Assembly (NCBI GenBank): GCA_963803295.1
Contig: CAWDMC010000021.1
Location: forward strand, 1-64,000
Direction of reading: 5' to 3'
Length of the DNA: 64,000 nt
Origin: CAWDMC01 sp963803295
GTDB taxonomy: Bacteria > Acidobacteriota > Terriglobia > UBA7540
Below are positions 43,722 to 52,709 of the stretch, in pieces. Made by a program: the position numbers and the translations under genes. Position 1 is the stretch's first letter, and every line of letters starts with the position of its first letter. Under the pieces are notes generated by a model. The model saw only the letters and a program-made list of their open reading frames with translations, was not told the origin of the DNA and made no database searches.

Positions 43722-44417
43722 ATGTACATGCAAGGAAATAGCTTGGTCCGACAACAAGGAAGGTTGATGGAGATAAATGCCAAGTTTACGTCCACTTTCG
43801 TCAGCGAAGCCTTCGGCAGGTTGGGCGTGCTCTGGAGCGCCAGCCGTGCAGCAATCATCCCGGTCCTCGTGATTGCCGCGCTCTGGACGGTGTCAGCATC
43901 TATCGCCAAGGCCAGTTGTAGCATTTCTGATACGCCAAGGTTTGGCGCAGCTACGCTCGGGTCGGAGCTGTTAGGAGCGCAACAAACAGCGGACCTGAAC
44001 CAATCGTCCGAACCGGCTAGTCGACACGGTCAGCGCCTCTCGATTGTGGGACTGTGGGACGTCACGTTCTACTCCGACGGGCAGGCGTTCGACGAGGGAT
44101 TCGACCAGTGGCACAGTGACGGCTTGGAGCTTCTCAACGACAACGGGCCTCCGGAGCCTCCAAACGGAAGTGGTTCTATTTGCGTGGGAGTCTATAAGAA
44201 GACAGGTCCAGCGACCTACAAGCTTAGGCACCCATTTTGGACCTTCGACGGTAATGGGGATTTGACCGGGTCCGCCGTTCTCCTGGAATGGATTGCCTTG
44301 GATAAAAGCGGGAACAGCTACAGGGGTTCCTTGACGATGTTGTTTTACGACCTTGGCGGGAACCTCATCGGCAGGAGGGACGGTACCCTAAAGGCGTCGC
44401 GCATTACGCCCGATTGA
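43722..44417 (+). CDS. secreted lipocalin-like hypothetical protein
   Basis: 231 aa. N-terminal membrane/signal segment (residues about 40-62, AAIIPVLVIAALWTVSASIA, cleavage expected after SIAKA) then a beta-rich domain: LSIVGLWDVTFYSDGQAFD, SICVGVYKKTGPATYKLRH, WTFDGNGDLTG, YRGSLTMLFYDLGGNLI. The GLW..TF start and G....G.. closing strands are those of the small secreted lipocalin-like family. Start at 43722 chosen because GGAGGAG precedes it by 6 nt; the frame opens 15 bp earlier. No function can be assigned. Confidence 0.65.
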   Translation: MYMQGNSLVRQQGRLMEINAKFTSTFVSEAFGRLGVLWSASRAAIIPVLVIAALWTVSASIAKASCSISDTPRFGAATLGSELLGAQQTADLNQSSEPASRHGQRLSIVGLWDVTFYSDGQAFDEGFDQWHSDGLELLNDNGPPEPPNGSGSICVGVYKKTGPATYKLRHPFWTFDGNGDLTGSAVLLEWIALDKSGNSYRGSLTMLFYDLGGNLIGRRDGTLKASRITPD

Positions 44418-44654
44418 GCACAGATCAGATCGGCTCCCGGTGCTGATTCAGCCCCAGACAGGCGTGCTAATTTATCGGGACGACTCGGCGGCGTTCGCCA
44501 CGCACCATGAAGGCCAGTTTGGCAACTTCTTTTGGCCCATTTCCGGTGGTTTATTCTGGCCCACCTTGAGATGTTGTTGTTTGAGTGAGGCTGTGTGTGG
44601 ACTGCCGCACCCGGTATAATCGCCGCCGTCGTAGCTGTGGGAATGTGGGAATCC
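44418..44654. other. no gene recognised
   Basis: No gene, RNA or repeat is seen between the secreted protein and the group II intron. Confidence 0.35.
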
Positions 44655-45303
44655 GTGCGCCGGGATAAACCGGCAGGAAGCAGGGGTTGTAAAAGCCCCA
44701 CGAGAAAGGAGTAGCGATCCGCTCGGCCCTGAGTTTTGCGCAGGGCACTGCGAAGTGCCTCGGCGAAGCGTAAACAAGGGAAGAGGTGGGCTGGGTATTG
44801 AGCTCCGAAAAACAGCAATCACGACGCCGACGCCGTGGATTTAGGCGGAAGGCAACATGAGCAGGAGCGCTAGCGCGAGCTTCTGAGTAGTCCTGCGTAG
44901 TCGCAGACCCCAGACACGCCTCGATACTTTCTGCATTAGAACCGGGAGACCTCGGAGACGCCTGGGGAAAGCACCTCCCAGGCCGGTGGGAAAAGGCTAT
45001 GGCCGTACCGCTCACCTACACCTCTTCGAGGAGTCGGACAGCGGCATAGTACCGATGAATCATTCGAACAAGAACGGGAAACTGTTGGCGGAGAATGAGA
45101 ATGAGAAGGGAAGGCCGCTGATCAAGGAGAACACTCTTCAGCCTAACACGTGCCCGAACGGTGGCTTCCTCCACCGCGCGTCGTCCATGCTTGGCCGCGG
45201 CAGCGCTTTGCCGCCACTCATCCGAGATAGGAGCCGTATGCGCTAACGAGCGCTCGTACGGATCTGTGCGGGGGGTGCTGGGCAACTGGCATCCCTACCG
45301 CGA
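44655..45303 (+). mobile_element. group II intron with intron-encoded protein deleted
   Basis: Starts with GTGCGCC, the conserved 5' boundary, followed by a structured domain I-like segment (hairpins such as CAGGGGTTGTAAAAGCCCC). Near 45030-45120 it matches the lead-in to an intron-encoded reverse transcriptase: GGAGTCGGACAGCGGCATAG, then GAAGGGAAGGCCGCTGATC, and the frame GRPLIKENTLQPNTC, the usual N-terminus of such proteins. The rest of the reverse transcriptase is gone; the frame passes straight into domain V (45231-45264). About 650 bp remain of an expected 1.8-2 kb or more. The 3' edge (about 45299-45303) abuts the ISL3 copy. Confidence 0.75.
45231..45264 (+). ncRNA. group II intron domain V
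   Basis: GAGCCGTATGCGCT-AACG-AGCGCTCGTACGGATC folds as a two-part hairpin with a tetraloop, the catalytic domain V; one pair (G.A near the base) departs from the usual. The GGGGGTGCTGGGCAACTGGC segment that follows, closed by ATCCCTACC, looks like domain VI. Confidence 0.75.
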
Positions 45304-45310
45304 CCGCTGC

Positions 45311-47152
45311 TGTCGCGCTGCACTGGAAACGGTTCTTCCTCACTCTTGTTGCAAGCTGTCATTTGATCTCCAGGACTGGCAGCGGTAACACACGGGCGCG
45401 AAGTAGTTCCACGCCAGCCCGGCCGTACATCTGCCGTTTCAATGCCTTCAGGCGATTGATCTGCCCTTCCCACCGGCCCGTTGCTCCATTTCTCCGTCAC
45501 GGCTGACTCTACCGCCGCGAGGTCCTGCTTGACCGTCCGGACAAAGCGCTCGATCGCGTGGATTCCGGTCCGCCGCGCTTCCTCCAACCATCCATGCAAC
45601 GTTGTTACCTTGCCTCGGAGCAGGATGGCGCGAAAGCCAAAAGTCAGCTTCCGCATTACCGCATAGCCCGGGCACTGTTCTTTCAGAGCATCGACGATCT
45701 CTGCTTGCCGGGCGGTCAAATCCGGCCGCGGTTTGTTCAGCAGCGCGGCGGCTACCTGTGGTGAAATCTGTCGCGCCGATGGCTCGCTCACTGCCTGGAC
45801 CTGTGATATCGGCGGTGGGATGGGACTCGCTGCTTCCAATTCGGGCTTCGGCTGGCGCCACGGCGAGAGCAACTGGGCAAGCCGCGTGTAGCAGCCGATG
45901 TAGCCCCGTTGCTGGATTTCCGCCAAGAGCTCCCGGCCATGGTGGCAGCCCTGCTCCCATCGTTCCCGCAAATATTCCCGGAACGACTCCACCATCCCGG
46001 GACGAGGATCCATGCGGCTTCGCTCCGGGAACTCCGCCAGCCGGACCCATTTATCAATCCGCCTTCGATTGATCCCCAAGTGCCCGGCGATCTCGCTCAC
46101 TTTCATCCCCGCCGCCTTCATTTGCCGGATCGTTTCAAATAGTTTGAGCTTCTCCTGGCGCCACTGCTCGACCCCTTCTTGGCGGTGCTCGACGACTTGG
46201 GAGCAAACCCGGATTTGCTTCGTGTTCTTCTCTCCCTGCGGCTTCGCCGCCGGCACTGTCTGGCTAGGCAAGGAAACTCTCAGGTCCCGCCGATGAAGGG
46301 CAAGTTCTCTTTCCACCGCTTGCCGCAGATTCCGAACCAAGTGAAAACGATCGGCGACCTGCATGGCGTCGGGAACTGCCCGGCGGGCCCCTTCGGCATA
46401 ACGGCCGTGTCGGTCCCGGCTGATGGTCGTGACCCCCGGGTGCGCTGTCAACCAGGCCGCCAGTGCGTCCGCCGAGCTCTCCGCCAACACATCGACCACA
46501 TGGCCACGTTCTAAATCCACCAGAATCGTTCCGAAGGTTTGCCCTCTGCTCCAGGCCCACTCATCCACGCCAATCACTCGCACCTCCGAGCTGACCGGTT
46601 CCCGCGGCAAGTGTCTGAGCCGGCGCAGGATCGTGTCATCACTGGTGGCCATGTTGAACCGGCTCATCAAGCGCTGCCCCGGCAGCCCACCCAGGGCATG
46701 ACCGATCAACAGAGTGAGGTCGCGCGCTCGATTCGTCTCTCGGGCATACGCCTCGACAACTCCCACCAGAGACCGGGTGAAGAAGCGCACGGAACAGCAG
46801 CGGTTGCGGCAACGCCAACGGTTCACGTGGAGCTTCAGAGCCACCTTGCCTCCGTGAGAGGGCAGATCTTTCAGAGTGCGCCAGTAGCGGCTGTGGCGGG
46901 AGTGCGAAACCTTCAGGCAAGCTGGGCATGGGGCATGGTCTGGGCCGCGTGCCTCCAGTACCCAGCCCGATTTGCCCCAGTTGATCGCCGACGGACAAGG
47001 CTTTAGGCGTCATCGCGTCAGCTTACACCAAGAAGCGTCGCCTGCAACGAAAGTGAGGAAGAACCGATTTAAGTACCAGGGCACTGTACTATAATCCAGA
47101 AAAATCGTTCAGAATCAGAAGCGGTTGTCCGGGATTAAACTACAGCGCGACA
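45311..47152 (-). mobile_element. ISL3-family insertion sequence
   Basis: Bounded by inverted TGTCGCGCTG (45311) and CAGCGCGACA (47152), with inner inverted GGTTCTTCCTCACT segments. The right end has about 68 bp between TTAAGTAC and the terminal block, absent from the footprint at 21978 but matched in layout by the one at 62.5 kb. No clear 8-bp target duplication. Contains one transposase gene with two frameshifts. Boundaries are accurate to a few bases. Confidence 0.7.
45359..47013 (-). pseudogene. ISL3-family transposase with two frameshifts
   Basis: Main frame (up to 46844) carries the DDE core: VIGVDEWAWSRGQTFGTI, ISRDRHGRYAEGAR, MQVADRFHLVRNLRQAVERE and, near the end, ESAVTEKWSNGPV. The N-terminal zinc finger CPACLKVSHSRHSRYWRTL is in another frame (break near 46980), and the normal C-terminus GQINRLKALKRQMYGRAGVE ... 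VLEIK is in a third, after an extra G near 45466 (GTGGGAAGGG). The corrected protein starts MTPKALSV at 47013 and stops at 45359. Not functional as read unless the breaks are sequencing errors. Confidence 0.85.
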
Positions 47153-47255
47153 CCAGCCGTTTTTCGTCGGTTATTTCGGAGTGCGGTTCTTGATTCCGCC
47201 AAAGCCGGTCGACCCATAATCGAGGTCAGCAATAAGCGGCGGAAAGGGAATACAC

Positions 47256-48908
47256 ATGAAAGCGTGGAAGGTTTTTCTTCTCACACTTGCTTTGGTCGCG
47301 CTCGTTGGCGTGGTTTGCGCAGGGCTGCTGATTCATCGCGGCTTTCGTGCCACCAACCAACCTTCTCGCATCGAGACCGTCGTGGCCCACGCGGCGCGAA
47401 ATCTTTCCATTCCCAGTGCCGCACGTGGCGAGAAGAATCCTCTGGAAGCGACGCAACAGAGTTTACAGGGCGGCCGCGACGCTTTTATGGCTCGTTGCCA
47501 GACTTGCCACGGACACGACGGCAGCGGTCTTACGCCAGTGGGCCAATCGCTCTATCCGCGTGTGCCCGATCTCCGCTCGGCGCAAACGCAAAATCTCACG
47601 GACGGCGCGATTCACTACATCATCGACAATGGTGTCGAGCTGACGGGAATGCCCGCGTGGGGTAATCCGCATCAAGCGCTTGGGGATGACAGTTGGAAGC
47701 TCGTTCTCCTTATCCGAAGCCTTGGCCCTCTGACGCCGCGGGAAACAGCGCAGCAGGCGCAGGCTTCCGCTTCGGCGCACTATGTCGGCTCCCAAGCCTG
47801 CGAGAAGTGCCACGCACAAATCTATGAGCACTGGCAGACGACGCCGATGGCGAATATCGTCCGCGATCCACGTCAGCATCCCGACGCGATCATTCCCGAT
47901 CTAGCCACCAACAACGTCTTCAACTTTTCCAAGGACCAGGTTGCGTTCGTTTACGGCAGTATTTGGAAACAGCGTTACTTCACGAAGGTGGGCGATGACT
48001 ACTTTCCGTTGCCCGTCCAGTGGGAAGTCGTAAACAAGAAGTGGAGCAAGTATCAGGTGCCACCAACCGGAGGTGACTGGTGGGCTCCTTTTTACCCAGG
48101 CGACAATATGCACCGTCCGACCGGGCCGCTTTGCGATGGCTGCCACTCGGTTGGATACGACATTCACACCAAACAAGTGGCGGAGTGGAATGTTGGCTGC
48201 GAACGCTGCCACGGTCCGGGCAGTGAGCACGTGGCTCATCCCACCCGCGGGAACACCATCAACCCCGCGCACATGGATTACGTCGCAGCCAGCAACACTT
48301 GCATTCAGTGTCACTCCCAAGGGCAGCCGCTTTCGAATCCAATCGAGGGTAAGTATTACGATTGGCCCGTTGGCTATCACGTGGGCCTGAAGCTTGCGGA
48401 TTATTGGAAACTGGAAGACCACACGCTTGGCGAACCAGCGAATTTCTTCTACTACACAGACGGCACCGCGCACAAGAATCGCATGCAGGGCAACGATTTC
48501 GTGCAAAGCGTCATGTATCGTCGCGGCGTCAACTGTTTCGACTGCCACGACGTTCACGGCACGTCGAATTACGCGCAACTGCGCAAGCCCGCTAACCAAC
48601 TCTGCCTAGATTGCCACGGGCCTTCATCGCCGAACGGTCCACGGACAGCGACTATCGAGGAACACACCCACCACAAGGAGGGCAGTGCGGGTAGTCAATG
48701 TGTCACCTGCCATATGCCGGCAATTGAAACGGAAGGCCCGGCAAATACGATGGTTCACGGCCATACTTTCCGATTCAGCACACCCGCGATGACGGACAAA
48801 TACAAGATTCCCAATCCATGCACCTCGTGTCACACCGACAAGTCCATTGCTTGGGCAACAGAGGCATTGCGTCGTTGGCCTGAGCGCTCTCCGTGGCGGC
48901 TCGATTAG
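47256..48908 (+). CDS. nonaheme c-type cytochrome
   Basis: 550-aa exported electron carrier. Signal/anchor at residues 1-28 (MKAWKVFLLTLALVALVGVV). Nine CXXCH heme sites: CQTCH, CEKCH, CDGCH, CERCH, CIQCH, CFDCH, CLDCH, CVTCH, CTSCH. The first, with the Met ligand in ELTGMPAW, is a class I cytochrome domain (residues 70-165); the remaining eight make a cytochrome c554/NrfB-like multiheme domain. Proteins of this design take part in periplasmic electron transfer, for example to nitrogen or metal acceptors; the acceptor cannot be named. It sits alone between ISL3 and a MITE-like element. Confidence 0.9.
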   Translation: MKAWKVFLLTLALVALVGVVCAGLLIHRGFRATNQPSRIETVVAHAARNLSIPSAARGEKNPLEATQQSLQGGRDAFMARCQTCHGHDGSGLTPVGQSLYPRVPDLRSAQTQNLTDGAIHYIIDNGVELTGMPAWGNPHQALGDDSWKLVLLIRSLGPLTPRETAQQAQASASAHYVGSQACEKCHAQIYEHWQTTPMANIVRDPRQHPDAIIPDLATNNVFNFSKDQVAFVYGSIWKQRYFTKVGDDYFPLPVQWEVVNKKWSKYQVPPTGGDWWAPFYPGDNMHRPTGPLCDGCHSVGYDIHTKQVAEWNVGCERCHGPGSEHVAHPTRGNTINPAHMDYVAASNTCIQCHSQGQPLSNPIEGKYYDWPVGYHVGLKLADYWKLEDHTLGEPANFFYYTDGTAHKNRMQGNDFVQSVMYRRGVNCFDCHDVHGTSNYAQLRKPANQLCLDCHGPSSPNGPRTATIEEHTHHKEGSAGSQCVTCHMPAIETEGPANTMVHGHTFRFSTPAMTDKYKIPNPCTSCHTDKSIAWATEALRRWPERSPWRLD

Positions 48909-49187
48909 GATGCGCCTTGACCTCTCGTGAGCCTTCCAAGCGAGATGACAACGGCTATTGTTGTCGAGGTCAGCCACAACCGGCGCCTGATCTACGTCGC
49001 AGCTCCCCTGCACTTGATAGGGGTTGGTCTGACAGACTGGATGCTACGATGTTACGGGAGGGGCCTATCTGGCCACGGGACACGAAATGGGCAAAAGTAT
49101 ACGCTAAGGGCGGGAAAGGGGCTTGGAGCCTTTCCAGGAGGAGCGTGAATAGGGGCTGTGGCTCAGTTTGACTCCGCCAACCATGGC

Positions 49188-49396
49188 GGTTAAATTTGCA
49201 CATAGGTACGTAAAGTCCCACAGACTTTCCTATAAGTTATTACGAATGAAGGAAATAGTGCAGTTCGCCGGCCCCCAAATTTCCGGTCTGTTTTAGGGGT
49301 CAATTTTGGGAGTTGCGAAATTGCCTTAAGTGCTTTAGTCAGTGCGACTTGACGAAAATCCTGTGGGACTTTACGTTCTTTTGTTCCAATTTAACC
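49188..49396. mobile_element. MITE-like element with 36-bp inverted repeats
   Basis: The arms start GGTTAAATT and end with a perfect 16-bp ACGTAAAGTCCCACAG; between them about 11 bases differ. Left arm 49188-49223, right arm (minus strand) 49396-49361. The 137-bp middle has no coding potential. Total 209 bp. This is the form of a small non-autonomous transposable element or a long-range hairpin; no target duplication could be identified. Confidence 0.6.
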
Positions 49397-49518
49397 AATG
49401 GTCACATTCGAAGTTGTCCCTCACCCTAAGGTGAGCTTGCGGCAAGCCTGCGTGACCTGAGCTCGCTGTAGCTGCTAAGGTCGGTCTTTCTCTCATGCGG
49501 AGTGAAGGAGAACCGACG

Positions 49519-49955
49519 GTGGCCAGGTCGCCCGATATTCCAAACAACATACAGAAGGTTAGCCGGCGTTTCGAGCGGTGGCGGAGCAGGCACACCGGAC
49601 GCTTGCCGATTCCGAGGCGGTTGTGGGCCGCAGCGGTGGAGCTGACCCGGGAGCATGGGTTTTTTCACACCGCCAAGGCTTTGCATTTGGAGTACGGCAA
49701 GTTGAAGCGCTTGCTGGAATCGGCAAGTCCAGTAGCCAAGTCTCGGGGGGCAAAGGTCCGGAGGGCAAGGCGGCGAGGTGCCCGGTCCCTCGCACGACCG
49801 CCGGCGTTTGTGGAACTGATGACGACAGCGACGGCGGGCCTGTCAGAGTGCCTGATCGAGTTGGAAGGGCCGCGCGGCAAGGTGCGCATTCAGTGGAAAG
49901 GGACGACGGCGCCGACCTGGGTGGGCTGAGCCGGGCGTTTTGGGAATCCCAGTGA
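49519..49955 (+). pseudogene. IS66 accessory gene remnant
   Basis: A protein starting GTG after GGAG, with the IS66 TnpA-like block RLPIPRRLWAAAVELTREHG, then FFHTAKALHLEYGKLKRLLE and RGKVRIQWKGT. After a one-base loss near 49917 the frame continues DLGGLSRAFWESQ to a stop at 49955. A GTG at 49952 begins VIQIVPQG, resembling the start of IS66 TnpB, which then breaks off. The transposase TnpC is absent, so the element is dead. Confidence 0.6.
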
Positions 49956-50112
49956 TTCAGATCGTGCCTCAGGGACGGTCAGATGATCTCCGCCAATCAA
50001 ACTACTTCTGGATGCGCCATCAACAGAGCGGAATGTTCATTTCATGGGCGACGGATCATCGATGTCTGCTAGACTCGGTTACTCTTGAGGCTTGCGAGAC
50101 GGAGATGCGAAT

Positions 50113-50988
50113 ATGCAGGACGCTCCCGAGATCATGGAACGCTTATCGCTTGGCGACGCCGAGATAGAGTACTGCGAGCATGGGCAGGGTGAGCCACTGG
50201 TGCTGGTTCACGCCGGGGTTTTTGCGGACTGGTTTGTGCCTTTGGCCGCGAGCCAGACGCTGAACGGCTTCCGGGTCATCCGTGTACGGCGAGCGGGCTA
50301 TGGACTAAATGCTCCCAAACGTCCCCTCACGCTTCAGGACCATGCGAGCCATCTTTGGGCCCTATCTGAACTCTTGGACACTAAGGTGCTCCACCTGGTC
50401 GGCCATTCCTCTGGTGGCTTGATCGGTCTGCAGTTGGCAAGCGATCATCCAGATTTGGTGCGCAGCCTGATCCTACTGGAGCCCGCGCCCTGCGGTCCCC
50501 TGCAGGCGCCAGCCTTCGCCGAAATCGGAGAGCGTTTCGTAGGGCCCGCTATGGGGGCGCTCGCGGCCGGCAACTTGGAGGGAGCGTTCGACACCTTCAT
50601 GCGGGGCGTGTGCGGTGATAGGTATCGCGAGGTGATCGAGCAAAGCATGGGGAAGCCGGCGTACGAGCAGGCAGTCCGCGAGTCCCGCTTCTTTTTCCGT
50701 GACGAGGTGCCTGCCGCCATGCAGTGGGGGTTCGGAGTAGCCGAGGCCGCTCGCATTCGGCAGCCCGTTCTGATCGTGGAAGGCGGGGAGGGCCGCAAGC
50801 ACGGGCTATTGAGCAAGCAGGTGACCGAGCTTGCCATGAAGCTCCTGCCCCACGCTGAGTTTGCCATGATCGAAGGTGTCAATCACTTAATGCCGCTGCA
50901 GGACCCTGACGCGGTGGGCCGGATCATTGCAGGTTTTGCCCACCGGCATCCGGTCTTGAGCGCCGGCGCTGGGCACGCTGTGGCATAG
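50113..50988 (+). CDS. alpha/beta-fold hydrolase
   Basis: 291 aa, alpha/beta hydrolase of unknown substrate. Oxyanion region GEPLVLVHAGVFADWFVPL, nucleophile elbow LVGHSSGGLIGLQLA (GHSSG), aspartate region IRQPVLIVEGGEG, and catalytic histidine in FAMIEGVNHLMPLQDP. Start at 50113, with GGAG 8 nt before; the frame is open 21 bp earlier. Single gene, no obvious operon. Confidence 0.85.
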   Translation: MQDAPEIMERLSLGDAEIEYCEHGQGEPLVLVHAGVFADWFVPLAASQTLNGFRVIRVRRAGYGLNAPKRPLTLQDHASHLWALSELLDTKVLHLVGHSSGGLIGLQLASDHPDLVRSLILLEPAPCGPLQAPAFAEIGERFVGPAMGALAAGNLEGAFDTFMRGVCGDRYREVIEQSMGKPAYEQAVRESRFFFRDEVPAAMQWGFGVAEAARIRQPVLIVEGGEGRKHGLLSKQVTELAMKLLPHAEFAMIEGVNHLMPLQDPDAVGRIIAGFAHRHPVLSAGAGHAVA

Positions 50989-51069
50989 CGACGGTGCTTA
51001 CGCAGGTTTGCCGAAGCACACGATTAAAACCTCTGCCCCTTTTCTCGCCAAAGCCCTCGTACCCAGGGA

Positions 51070-51380
51070 GCGGATTCAAACGGCGCTCATCACAGGACCA
51101 AGATCCGCGAAGCGTTTCCGGAACTCTGGAGTGCTGTACATCGGCGATATGTGGAGCACGTGCGAGAGGCTTATCGTGTAAAACGAGAAGCCTTTGCTCG
51201 CGAGGTTTACCGGGCCGTTCTGGAACTGCATCGCCAAGGAGTTTATCGATTGTCCGGTTGGTACTCGCCAGTCTTCCGCAGCCTCAGTTCCGCTCTCGGG
51301 ATATCATTGCCGAAACCGTGCGCCTCGCCCGCCACGAACTCTCGATCAAGCCCTGCGAAGCTTATCGTGGTCAGGTGTGA
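51070..51380 (+). pseudogene. degenerate gene fragment, family not established
   Basis: Two frames join into one passage: RTKIREAFPELWSAVHRRYV, EHVREAYRVKREAFAREVYR, AVLELHRQGVYRLS, then, after a shift, PQPQFRSRDIIAETVRLARH and ELSIKPCEAYR. This reads like the C-terminal part of a large protein of transposon-linked type (a TniQ/TnsD-like protein was considered), but no core motif is present to name it. Flanks hold nothing else recognisable up to 51675. Confidence 0.35.
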
Positions 51381-51675
51381 TCTTGCCCCGCTGTAAGCAG
51401 CCGCATCAATTCCACCTGAAACCCCGGTGGGCGTGGCGTGACCCTGAAGCGATATTGTTTGTGGGTTGGGGATTTCCCAACATTTATGCAGGGCCACCCC
51501 TTTAGGGTCCACAATGGGCGGTCCCAATCCAGCGTACTGCTAACACTGCACAGTTTCCGAGTTCGCCGCTTATACGGCCTGCCGGTCAATTACGGCTCAG
51601 GCATCAGCCGTGCAGGCCTCGGTCGTGCGTGGGCTGCATACCTTGGGTTAGGCCCGACAGCGCGCCCAGACTAGA
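51381..51675. other. no feature recognised
   Basis: No gene, RNA or clear repeat; scattered reading frames look like noise or decay. Confidence 0.3.
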
Positions 51676-52569
51676 CTATGTCTTTGGTCTAACGTCTGCG
51701 GCATTCGGTTGCACGCCGAGGGCTCTCATGAACTGGTCCGAGTTTGAGACCCAGCCGAAGGTCGCTTCGACGACCACGAGAGAGGCGTCGTGATTACTGC
51801 CTGGCACACTGTTGCCGATCGTTGGTTGACTCATGCAATCCTGTAGCAACACACACGAATAGTCTCTGAACATGGCGTCTCTCACTGTTGACTCCACGCA
51901 CACACTCGTAGTGCAGCCAGTGATGATGAGGTGTTTGATCCCCAGCCTTCGTAGTGTGGCATCCAAGTCGGTTTGATAGAAACCGCTGAATCGGTGTTTG
52001 TAGATTACAACGTCGTCGGCTTGCGGCGTGAGCTCGCCCACGATATCCGTGTCCCAGGTGTCGCGGATCAGAATCCGACTCTTTCTACCGTCAGGGGCAT
52101 GAATGCTCTTCCCGACGCCGAACTGGAGGTGGCGCAAGCGGTTGGGAGAATCGGGAGCACCCAGGTCCGAGAGGTCGGGACGAAACCCCATCTTAAGATA
52201 AATGATCTTTAGGTCCGCCTGGCGAGCCGACACCAGTACTCTAGCGATGGGGCCAATGGCCTTTCGAATGCCGGAAATATCAATTCCAGCCAGGTCCAAC
52301 ATGCCACCCTTGGCACTAAAATCGTTCTGCATGTCAACGACGATTACCGCAGTCTTTGCGGTATCGATCGCGATCGGGTCCGGCTTGGCATCGAAGCTGA
52401 CAACCCGACCCTGTATCGCCGCGGGCTTTTGTTTTCTGATCTGGGCGTCAATGGGGTTTTCGGTCGCGTTACCCAAAACGCCCAGACTCAGGCCGGAAGC
52501 AGTCGCGCGTTCGATAAATTTGCGGCGCGAGAACGTACCGTTGAATAAGCCGTCTGATAATTTCCTCAT
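51676..52569 (-). CDS. isochorismatase-family cysteine hydrolase, Tat-exported
   Basis: 297 aa. The N-terminus has a twin-arginine signal, FSRRKFIERATASGLSLGVL. The mature domain has the isochorismatase-like triad: Asp in AVIVVDMQNDFSAKGGML, Lys in VIYKHRFSGFYQTDLDATL, Cys in GCTTSVCVESTVRDAMFRDY. Members hydrolyse C-N bonds (biuret, ureidoacrylate, nicotinamide and similar); the substrate is not predictable. Tat export is uncommon in this family. Followed upstream on the same strand, after a 140-bp gap, by an M20 peptidase. Confidence 0.85.
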   Translation of the reverse strand: MRKLSDGLFNGTFSRRKFIERATASGLSLGVLGNATENPIDAQIRKQKPAAIQGRVVSFDAKPDPIAIDTAKTAVIVVDMQNDFSAKGGMLDLAGIDISGIRKAIGPIARVLVSARQADLKIIYLKMGFRPDLSDLGAPDSPNRLRHLQFGVGKSIHAPDGRKSRILIRDTWDTDIVGELTPQADDVVIYKHRFSGFYQTDLDATLRRLGIKHLIITGCTTSVCVESTVRDAMFRDYSCVLLQDCMSQPTIGNSVPGSNHDASLVVVEATFGWVSNSDQFMRALGVQPNAADVRPKT

Positions 52570-52709
52570 AATTGGGAAAAAATGGTTTTAGGGAAGATTT
52601 CCCAGATCGGGACTTTCTGGGACCAATTCTTCCTGACGCCCTAGCCGGCGACGGGCGGTTGATGGAGCCGATCGTCGAGCTGGAAGCCACTACCGCGGCA
52701 CCGGGGAAT

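Noticed and set aside
44345..45015. Three long minus-strand frames over the group II intron
   Set aside because: They have no domain, and structured RNA plus the plus-strand intron features explain the sequence.
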